Positions 34,420-41,375 of a stretch of DNA of 43,787 bases are shown in pieces. The stretch comes from Deltaproteobacteria bacterium UBA4427. Its GTDB lineage: Bacteria; Myxococcota_A; UBA9160; UBA4427. The stretch is from contig DGPZ01000150.1 of assembly GCA_002390675.1 (NCBI GenBank), positions 9,947 through 53,733 on the forward strand, read 5' to 3'. The notes beneath the pieces are model-generated. The model was not told the origin of the DNA. It saw nothing but the letters and a program-made list of their open reading frames with translations, and made no database searches. Every line of letters begins with the position of its first letter. Position 1 is the first letter of the stretch. The position numbers and the translations under genes were made by a program.

Positions 34420-35954
34420 ACGCGAAGAATCAGCCTCGCGACGAATGGCTCCGAACGATCGAGGCCCACGGCGCTTCAGAAGTGGCGCTCGAATTTGGGG
34501 ACCGCCGCGTTGACTACGCTCAGTTATGCGTGATGGCTCGGACGGCGCAGGAAGACCTCGCTTCGCTAGGGTTCCACGAAGGCGACTTATGTGCGGTGTT
34601 GGCGCCGCCTTCGGTGGAAGGGGTTGCTCTGTTTCACGGGATGTTGTCGGCGGGAATCGTTCTCCTGCCATTGAATTCGCGTCTGAGCGAACGAGAACTT
34701 TTGCTGGCCCTCACGGCGAGTGGTGCGAGAGCACTCGTTGTGGATGGTCGTGCCGAGGCGGATTCAGGCGCGCGCGATAGGCGTTTGGCGAAGGGTGCCG
34801 GATGTCGCTTACTCGCTCTGCCGGGCCAGGCGGAGTCGCGCGGGGCGATCCGTGAACTAGAGGCAGAGCCTCAAGGGCAAGATCGGGAGGCGGCCGATCG
34901 TCGGCTGCGAAGGCGGGCGGAACGCGCGGCGCTGGTCTTGCGGACTTCAGGGACGAGCGGCACGCCTAAGGGCGTCGTGATCGGCTTCAGCCAGTTGATG
35001 GCGAGCGCCGACGGTTCGGCTTCGCTTCTTGGCAGCGAAGTCGACGATCGTTGGTTGTTATGCATGCCACTCTTTCATATAGGCGGACTGTCGATTTTGA
35101 TTCGCGCCGCCCTCGTGGGAGCGACTGTTGTCTTGCATGAGCGATTCGATGCGGACGATGTTGCTCGCGCGATCGACGACGACGAGATTAGTTGCGTGAG
35201 TTTTGTGGCGACGATGCTTGCGCGGGTGATCGAAACACGCGGGGATCGATCGGCTCCCGGAACGCTTCGGCTTGTCTTACTAGGCGGCGGACCGGCGAGC
35301 GAATCGTTGCTGCAGTCGGGTCTCGAACTTGGTTATCCGCTCGCTCCGACGTACGGACTCACCGAGGCGACTTCTCAAGTGGCGACCCGGCCTCCGGGCA
35401 TGTTTGAGGAGGAGGAGGCCCTTTCTGCAGGCCTCGAACCACTCGCGGGGGTGTCTATTCGAATCGTTGACGATGCGGGGGACTGCGTTTCGACCGGAAC
35501 CGAAGGGACGATCGAAGTCTCGGGACCGATTGTGATGACGGGATACCTAGATGACCCGCAAGCAACAGAGACGACGCTTGCCGAGGGCTGGCTGCGCACG
35601 GGGGATGTTGGGGTACTTGATGACGCGGGCAGACTGCGCGTGTTGGACCGGAGATCGGACTTGATTCTGTCGGGCGGGGAAAACGTCTATCCCGCAGAGA
35701 TCGAATCGGTTCTCGATGACCACGAGGATGTGATCGAGGCAGGTGTTTGCGGCGTCGCTGACGAAAAGTTTGGTGCTAGGCCTGTAGCCTTCTTGGTCCT
35801 CCGGGAAGGCGCTTCACTCGACGCCGAGGAGATGGCTGAGTATTGTCAGACACGGCTCGCATCCTATAAATGCCCAACTACGTTCAATCAGACCGGGGTC
35901 TTGCCGCGAACGCCGACAGGCAAGTTGATCCGCCGCGCGCTTCTTGACGACTGA
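34416..35954 (+). CDS. menE: o-succinylbenzoate-CoA ligase
   Basis: ANL-family ligase, 512 residues, that activates o-succinylbenzoate with CoA. ALVLRTSGTSGTPKGVVIGF is the P-loop (about 172), with PTYGLTEATSQ, GWLRTGDVGVLDDAGRLRVLDRRSDLILSGGENVYPAEIE and the adenylation Lys in LPRTPTGKLIRRAL. Last gene of the men run; GTG start overlaps menC by 4 nt. MenB, the next enzyme, is not in the window. The gene is convergent with plsC, only 6 nt apart. Confidence 0.94.
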   Translation: MNAKNQPRDEWLRTIEAHGASEVALEFGDRRVDYAQLCVMARTAQEDLASLGFHEGDLCAVLAPPSVEGVALFHGMLSAGIVLLPLNSRLSERELLLALTASGARALVVDGRAEADSGARDRRLAKGAGCRLLALPGQAESRGAIRELEAEPQGQDREAADRRLRRRAERAALVLRTSGTSGTPKGVVIGFSQLMASADGSASLLGSEVDDRWLLCMPLFHIGGLSILIRAALVGATVVLHERFDADDVARAIDDDEISCVSFVATMLARVIETRGDRSAPGTLRLVLLGGGPASESLLQSGLELGYPLAPTYGLTEATSQVATRPPGMFEEEEALSAGLEPLAGVSIRIVDDAGDCVSTGTEGTIEVSGPIVMTGYLDDPQATETTLAEGWLRTGDVGVLDDAGRLRVLDRRSDLILSGGENVYPAEIESVLDDHEDVIEAGVCGVADEKFGARPVAFLVLREGASLDAEEMAEYCQTRLASYKCPTTFNQTGVLPRTPTGKLIRRALLDD

Positions 35955-35960
35955 CTGCGT

Positions 35961-36695
35961 TTAGCCCTTTGGAGGCCCCGCGAGGTGTTCCGCGATTGAG
36001 TCGCGCACTCGCGCCATCATCTCTTCCGCCTCATATTTTTCTACTTCTGAAGGAGGGATCGGATCGAGGATTTCGATCGAGATCGGGTGGCGGCCCTGCA
36101 GTACGAAACCGCTCTTAGGCAGAGCGTCGCCAGTGCCACGAAGCACGATGGGTTGAATCGGTACTCCATTGAGTTTGGCGATATCGAAGGCGCCGGGCTT
36201 GAAGGACCTGAGTCGGCCGGTTGAGGAGCGAGTGCCTTCCGGGAACATCACGATCGAGCTGCCGCCAGTGAGCGCTTCGTTACACAGCCGCAGCATCGAG
36301 GCGATGCTCGCCATGGTGCCGCGCCGAAGCGGGATATATCCGCAGAGCTTCATGTTCCAGCCGATGACCGGAATATTGAAATTTTCCTGCTTCGAGACCC
36401 ACTTGAAGTGGCTCTGCAATCGGAACATCACCAGGATATCAAGCAGCGAGAGATGATTTGCGACGATCACGGTCGGGCTGGATTCGTGAAGTCGTTCGCG
36501 GCCGTAAATTTTCACTGGCCAAGCCGGATTCAGGAAAGTGTAGAGCGAGGCCCAGCAGCAAGTGAAGCGATGAAGTAGAGCGCGTCGGCGGTCGAAGGGC
36601 GCGGTGACACAAAAGACTAGGACCGCGACCGGGAAGAGTACGAGGGACGAGAGGGCAACGAATCCCCAGAATGCGAGAGAGAGCGCCCACAACAT
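35961..36695 (-). CDS. plsC: 1-acyl-sn-glycerol-3-phosphate acyltransferase
   Basis: Lysophospholipid acyltransferase of 244 residues. One or two hydrophobic N-terminal segments (AFWGFVALSSLVLFPVAVLVF) anchor it to the inner membrane. The catalytic NHLSLLD (H81-D86) and the phosphate-binding FPEGTRSSTG (151-160) are intact. The probable reaction is acylation of lysophosphatidate to phosphatidate. Its start abuts the stop of the upstream amidotransferase gene. Confidence 0.93.
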   Translation of the reverse strand: MLWALSLAFWGFVALSSLVLFPVAVLVFCVTAPFDRRRALLHRFTCCWASLYTFLNPAWPVKIYGRERLHESSPTVIVANHLSLLDILVMFRLQSHFKWVSKQENFNIPVIGWNMKLCGYIPLRRGTMASIASMLRLCNEALTGGSSIVMFPEGTRSSTGRLRSFKPGAFDIAKLNGVPIQPIVLRGTGDALPKSGFVLQGRHPISIEILDPIPPSEVEKYEAEEMMARVRDSIAEHLAGPPKG

Positions 36696-37463
36696 TCAGT
36701 TGGCCTCTCGTTGGGTAGGTTTCGAAGCGTCGTGGTCAGCCATGCGCTCGGTGCAGGCGCGCACAAAACCTTGGAAGAGGTTCTGGCTACTCGCCTCGTC
36801 CATTTTTTCTGGATGCCACTGCACGCCGATCTCCCATCGTCCTGAACGATCTCGCGAAGACCCAACGACGCACTCGATCGCTTCGATCACGCCGTCGGGG
36901 CTACGCGCGGCAACTTGATGATCGGGGCCAGGCGTGCGGACTGCCTGATGGTGGAGGCTATTGACCATTTTTGCACCCGTTCCGATCAAAGCTTCTAGCG
37001 CAGAGCCTGATTCGACCGTGATTTCATGCCTGTCGGCCTCCGGGATACGGTGCTCGTTGGCTGTCAAATTCGCGCTTGGGAGGTGGGGCTCCAAAACGCC
37101 TCCGCGCGCTTGGGCGATGAGCTGCATCCCATAACAGATGCCCAAAATAGGGAGGCGGAGTTCGGTCGCCGCCCCAAGGAGCGCTCTGTCGAAAGCGAGC
37201 TGCGTATCTGGGACGAGATCGAGCGTGACGTTGTCAGGCAGAGCTCGGTCGCTCGGAAAATCGTCGCCGCCGGGTAGAAGCAAGCCATCAAGCAGCGCGA
37301 CGGCCTCAGCGGGGGCCGACTGAATCGGCAATTGGATGGGTAGACCTCCCGCTTCGTCGATCGAGTCGGCGTAGAGGCGGTCTATATAGGAATAGTCGCG
37401 GCCCGGACGCCATCGCCCGCGCTCGTCGAGGCAGGTCGGAATTCCGATTCGAGGTCTTCGCAT
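36696..37463 (-). CDS. gamma-glutamyl-gamma-aminobutyrate hydrolase-like amidotransferase (peptidase C26)
   Basis: 255 residues from ATG 37463 (MRRPRIGIPTCLDERG), the start that matches the family. Class I GATase triad: Cys110 in ILGICYGMQLIAQARGG and His/Glu in IGVQWHPEKMD. LDGLLLPGGDDF and NSLHHQAVRTPGP are characteristic of the PuuD group, which hydrolyses gamma-glutamyl amides. An extended frame to 37574 overlaps the divergent gene and is unlikely. Actual substrate unknown. Confidence 0.9.
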   Translation of the reverse strand: MRRPRIGIPTCLDERGRWRPGRDYSYIDRLYADSIDEAGGLPIQLPIQSAPAEAVALLDGLLLPGGDDFPSDRALPDNVTLDLVPDTQLAFDRALLGAATELRLPILGICYGMQLIAQARGGVLEPHLPSANLTANEHRIPEADRHEITVESGSALEALIGTGAKMVNSLHHQAVRTPGPDHQVAARSPDGVIEAIECVVGSSRDRSGRWEIGVQWHPEKMDEASSQNLFQGFVRACTERMADHDASKPTQREAN

Positions 37464-37499
37464 GGCACGAACATAGCGATCTGCGGCATGATGCCCGCC

Positions 37500-38393
37500 A
37501 TGGCACAAGTGGTGATCGCAGGCTGTGGTTACGTCGGCAATCGACTGGCAGAGATGTTGTTGGCAGAGGGGCATGAAGTCTTCGGTATTCGCCGAGATAT
37601 AAGTGCCCTCGCACCCGGCGTTCGTGGAATCCGGGGCAACGTCGCGACGCCGAGCGCCCTCGGTCCTGCCCCGCCGCGCGTCGAATACGCGGTCTTCGCG
37701 GTTGGAGCCGACGAGGGGACGGAAAAAGCCTATCGCCAGGCCTATCTCGACGGTCTTGCCGGTTTTCTGCAGTGGCTGCTCGACGAGGGCCAGCGCCCGC
37801 GCCGGATCATCATGACCTCGAGCACCTCGGTGTATGGACAGCGTCGGGGTGAGCCCATCAACGAAGACTCACCGACCCACCCGACTCAGTTTCGCGGGGA
37901 AACGATGCTCGCCTCGGAAGGCTTGTTGGCGGCGAGTGGAATTCCAAGCGTCGCTATTCGCCTTGGCGGAATCTACGGCCCGAATCGAACGAGTTTGATC
38001 CGTCGAGCTCGCGAGGGAGCGCTCCGACTCCGCGGGACCGAGCACTTCACGAATCGGATTCATCGTGACGATGCCGCAGGGCTAATCAGGCACCTGCTAT
38101 TCCACTCCGATCCGCATCCGCTTTATCTAGGGGTGGATGATCGCTCGGCAGAAGAAGCTGAACTCTTCACCTGGCTCGCAAAAGAGACCGGTGCGGCCCC
38201 GCCTGCGCCACCCGAAGAACTGGAAGTAGGTGCTGCGCCCTCGCCCTCGCGCCGAAGTGTCGGGAGCAAGCGGTGTACAAACGAGAGAGCTCGGGAGAGC
38301 GGCTACCGCTTCCTTTATCCGACCTATCGCGAAGGGTATGGCGCGCTTATCGAAGCGCTTGCTGCGGCCGATCCTTCCCCCATAGCCGGATGA
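37500..38393 (+). CDS. NAD-dependent epimerase/dehydratase-like protein (extended SDR)
   Basis: Rossmann-fold protein, 297 residues from ATG 37500. AQVVIAGCGYVGNRLAEMLL carries the GxxGxxG nucleotide motif. IIMTSSTSVYGQRRGEPINEDSP is the usual active-site strand, but the YxxxK pair is not seen at the expected place (FRGETMLASE), so it may be catalytically atypical, like YeeZ-type proteins. Two in-frame ATGs at 37488 and 37491 are alternatives. The last base pairs overlap the aminotransferase start. Confidence 0.85.
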   Translation: MAQVVIAGCGYVGNRLAEMLLAEGHEVFGIRRDISALAPGVRGIRGNVATPSALGPAPPRVEYAVFAVGADEGTEKAYRQAYLDGLAGFLQWLLDEGQRPRRIIMTSSTSVYGQRRGEPINEDSPTHPTQFRGETMLASEGLLAASGIPSVAIRLGGIYGPNRTSLIRRAREGALRLRGTEHFTNRIHRDDAAGLIRHLLFHSDPHPLYLGVDDRSAEEAELFTWLAKETGAAPPAPPEELEVGAAPSPSRRSVGSKRCTNERARESGYRFLYPTYREGYGALIEALAAADPSPIAG

Positions 38394-39634
38394 CTGCGTC
38401 CCGCGCGGATGCCGCGTCTTTAACACCTGGGCCAACCTCCGCTCCACCCGTGCTTCCGGGTATGCGACAGGCCGATCGCTTGCTTCCCGGAATCGCGCCG
38501 GAGGCCGAGGCCATGCCCGGCGCCGTCTATTCGCCCTTTGCCGACCGTATCGCGAGCCATCCCGGCCCGCTTTTCCCGCTCCATGTCGGGGATACCTGGC
38601 GGGATCCTTTCGTAGGTGCGCGTTCGGAGGACATCGCTTCCGCCGACCATAAGCGCTTGCACGCATACGCCGACACTCGGGGATTGCCCGAATTGATTGA
38701 GGCGATCCGAGAGAAGCTCGAAGATCGAAACGGCTTGCAGCACTCGAGCGACGAGATCCTCGTGACGGCGGGCGCGACAGGCGGGCTTTCGGCTTTGGCT
38801 GGTGCGCTGCTTTCTCCTGGGGACGAGATGCTCATTCTCGCGCCGTTCTGGCCGTTGATTCGCGGCATCGCTCAGAGCTTCCGAGCGAAGCCCGTCGAAG
38901 TGCCCTTCTTCGATCGAGTCGATTCCGAGGCGAGTGCCGAAGCGGCGGTCGAGGCATGTGTCACGCCCCGAAGCCGCGTGCTCTACGTGTCGACGCCTTC
39001 CAATCCGACCGGACGCATCATTCCCGAAGCTTGGCTTAAGGCATTGGCCACGCTCGCGCGCAGGCACAATCTTTGGATCTTTGCCGACGAGGTTTATGAG
39101 GACTATCACTACCTGGGTGGTTCCGAGGCTCACGCGTCGATTGCACGTTATGCGCCGGAGAGAACGATTTCGGTGTATTCATTCTCTAAGAGTTATGCGA
39201 TGGCCGGGCAGCGCGTCGGCTACCTCGCGGGACCTGCGAAGGCGATCGAGAATGCCCGCAAACTCGGCACGCATCTCTATTACCATCCACCGGTTGTGGG
39301 GCAGAGGACGGCGCTGGCCGCTTTGCGGGAAGGCGGAGACTGGTTGGCGGAAGCGCATCGGCAAGATCGCGAAGTCGGCCTGAAGGTGGCGGAGATCTTA
39401 GGTGAATCGTCACCACAGGGAGGCACGTTCCTCTTTGTAGATGTCCGGGATCGGCTGGATTCGAGGGGTATGGACGGTTTACTGGAGGACTGCTTCGATC
39501 AGGGTGTGCTCGTTGCGCCTGGGGGCAGTTGCGGCGCCGCTTACGCTGGATGGATCCGCATGAGTTATACGGCAGCTCCGGCAGCCGAAGTGTTGGACGC
39601 GACGGGGCGGCTCGCGTCGGTACTCGGGCGATAG
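38390..39634 (+). CDS. class I/II PLP-dependent aminotransferase
   Basis: 414 residues from ATG 38390, which overlaps the previous stop by 4 nt. The PLP lysine is Lys267 in SVYSFSKSYAMAGQRVGYLAG. TPSNPTGRIIPEAW is the substrate-binding loop and WIFADEVYEDYHY holds the cofactor Asp and Tyr. TAGATGGLSALAGALLSPGDEML is the phosphate-binding segment. Fold type I aspartate aminotransferase-like; amino donor unknown. About 40 N-terminal residues are poorly conserved and may be disordered. Confidence 0.92.
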   Translation: MTASRADAASLTPGPTSAPPVLPGMRQADRLLPGIAPEAEAMPGAVYSPFADRIASHPGPLFPLHVGDTWRDPFVGARSEDIASADHKRLHAYADTRGLPELIEAIREKLEDRNGLQHSSDEILVTAGATGGLSALAGALLSPGDEMLILAPFWPLIRGIAQSFRAKPVEVPFFDRVDSEASAEAAVEACVTPRSRVLYVSTPSNPTGRIIPEAWLKALATLARRHNLWIFADEVYEDYHYLGGSEAHASIARYAPERTISVYSFSKSYAMAGQRVGYLAGPAKAIENARKLGTHLYYHPPVVGQRTALAALREGGDWLAEAHRQDREVGLKVAEILGESSPQGGTFLFVDVRDRLDSRGMDGLLEDCFDQGVLVAPGGSCGAAYAGWIRMSYTAAPAAEVLDATGRLASVLGR

Positions 39635-39678
39635 ATAGTGTTAGTCGCGGTGGTTTGTGCCGCGGGAAAAGGATGACC

Positions 39679-40836
39679 ATGAAGTGGTGTGCGCGGTTCG
39701 AGCAGTCGATCGGTACTTCTAAGCGAATGCTTTTGTTGCTTGCCCTCGCGCTCCTTGGTACGGGGTGTCTGAGTACGCCGAACGCGATGGCGCCCTGTGA
39801 CGAATGGAATTCCGGAAGTGCGTTATGTCCATTTATGAACCCGGAGGACCTCGCCCATCTTTCGGCGAATGAATGGGTGTTAGTTAGCGAGATGACCCAC
39901 TCGGCTCGAGTAACGAAGGAGGGGGGAGCGCCTGCGCCTTTCGTCGCCGGGAGACTCCGCGCTATTCGTGTGTCGCCGACGGGCGGCGAAATCGAGCGAC
40001 GCGTGCTCTTTCCCCAGGAATGGAATGAAGCTCCGCCACATGGGGCCACTTGGGGTGATACATCCTGCAGTGGTCCGCCGACGGATCGGGATTTTGAACC
40101 CCACGGTATCGACGTCGGACCGGGACCTGGTGGCACGACCGCGGTCGCCGTTGTGAACCATGGCAAACGTGAGGTCATCGACCTTTTTGAGGTTCGTTTT
40201 GCGAATGGATCGCCCGGGGTTCTGTGGCGCGGCTGCGTGCCGATGCCGGCGGGTCGCATGGCAAATGATGTCGCCCTCGTCGAGGACGGCTTCTTCGTGA
40301 CGGACATGATTCCCGCCGTGAGTGGTTTTGGCTGGAGTGCGATCGGATTGGGACTGAAAATGACCTTCGGGGGCAATACCGGTTCGGTGTTGCGATGGAC
40401 CGAAGGGGGAGCGCTCGTGCCGGTCCCGGGAAGCAAGGGAACTGCGCCGAACGGAATCGCCGCCACTCGCGATGGTGGAACGATTTGGGTGGCTGAATGG
40501 GGCGGTCGTCGGGTCTACCGAATCCGAATGGGCGAAGACGGGCGAACGAAGGCCAAGATCGAGGGCAGTCCGGATAACCTGAACTGGGCCGCGGATGGGA
40601 AACTTCTCGTTGCTGCGCAGGATCTGAGTGCGCTCGGGGCTCTAGGCTGCGGCGCGATCAAGGCCGGCGGCTGCGATATCCCGTACACCGTGACGAAGCT
40701 CGATCCCGAATCGATGGTTGCTGAGAAAATTCTGGAAGGCCGCGGGGCTGCGAGTGCTGCACTCGAAGTGGGTAATGAGATCTGGGTCGGCGTCTTTGTT
40801 GGCGATGCGATCGAGCGTCGAACCCGCGCGGAATAA
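39679..40836 (+). CDS. beta-propeller (SMP-30/gluconolactonase-like) lipoprotein
   Basis: Predicted lipoprotein of 385 residues. The signal LLLLALALLGTGC ends in a clear lipobox. The mature part has repeated segments typical of a six-bladed SMP-30/arylesterase-like propeller: PHGIDVGPG, VALVEDGFFVTDM, APNGIAATRDGGTIWVAEWGGRRVYRI and DNLNWAADGKLLVAAQ. The AAAAGG element favours ATG 39679 over ATG 39673. Probably periplasmic; substrate unknown. Confidence 0.8.
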   Translation: MKWCARFEQSIGTSKRMLLLLALALLGTGCLSTPNAMAPCDEWNSGSALCPFMNPEDLAHLSANEWVLVSEMTHSARVTKEGGAPAPFVAGRLRAIRVSPTGGEIERRVLFPQEWNEAPPHGATWGDTSCSGPPTDRDFEPHGIDVGPGPGGTTAVAVVNHGKREVIDLFEVRFANGSPGVLWRGCVPMPAGRMANDVALVEDGFFVTDMIPAVSGFGWSAIGLGLKMTFGGNTGSVLRWTEGGALVPVPGSKGTAPNGIAATRDGGTIWVAEWGGRRVYRIRMGEDGRTKAKIEGSPDNLNWAADGKLLVAAQDLSALGALGCGAIKAGGCDIPYTVTKLDPESMVAEKILEGRGAASAALEVGNEIWVGVFVGDAIERRTRAE

Positions 40837-40852
40837 GGTGCTCTCCGGGCCG

Positions 40853-40888
40853 TTGACCTGCGGATCGCGGGAGCGAATCGAGTATAAT
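40853..40888 (+). promoter_or_regulatory. candidate promoter before NTF2-like gene
   Basis: A perfect -10 hexamer, TATAAT at 40883-40888, lies 57 nt before the next start. TTGACC at 40853-40858 resembles a -35 box but the gap is 24 nt, too wide for sigma-70, so only the -10 is persuasive. It would drive the NTF2-like gene and perhaps recC. Confidence 0.35.
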
Positions 40889-40945
40889 CCGATCTCGTCG
40901 CACGGCTCCCCGCGCGGCCCCACTTAAACTCGAGGACTTCCCAGC

Positions 40946-41371
40946 ATGTCGATTGAGCTCGTTAAGAACGCCCCTAAAACCCCGGCCCGCGAGGCCAGCA
41001 TTCGATCGATGGAACTTTCTATGGCAGGGGACGGAGAGGGTTGGCTGGCGCTCTTTGCGGACGACGCCATCGTTCAAGATCCCTATGGACCTTCGCCTAT
41101 GGATCCGAGTGGGAAGGGCCGCGTCGGCAAGGAAGAGATCGAGAAGTTCTGCTCCGCCTATATTAAGCCAGACTCGATTCGCTTCGAGATTCGCCAAACC
41201 ATGAACGGTGGTGGCGCTTGTGTAAATATTGGGACGATCTTCACGAAGAGCCCCGATGGGCGAATGGGTTGGAACGAAGTCATCAACATCTATGAAGTGA
41301 ACGCCGAGGGCAAGATCACGCTTCTGCGTTCCTATTGGGATTTCGACGCGAACATGAAGACGATGTTCTAG
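40946..41371 (+). CDS. NTF2/SnoaL-like protein
   Basis: Small cone-shaped-fold protein of 141 residues. RSMELSMAGDGEGWLALFADDAIVQDPYGPSP is the typical SnoaL-like start, with GWNEVINIYEVNAEGKITLLRSYWDF at the end. Members include ketosteroid isomerases and many non-enzymatic binding proteins. The key catalytic residues cannot be judged, so function is unknown. RecC starts 4 nt after the stop. Confidence 0.85.
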   Translation: MSIELVKNAPKTPAREASIRSMELSMAGDGEGWLALFADDAIVQDPYGPSPMDPSGKGRVGKEEIEKFCSAYIKPDSIRFEIRQTMNGGGACVNIGTIFTKSPDGRMGWNEVINIYEVNAEGKITLLRSYWDFDANMKTMF

Positions 41372-41375
41372 GTCG

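Noticed and set aside
39186..40466. 426-codon antisense frame across the aminotransferase and lipoprotein genes
   Set aside because: It spans two well-supported genes, is Pro/Arg/Ser-rich and shows no domain.
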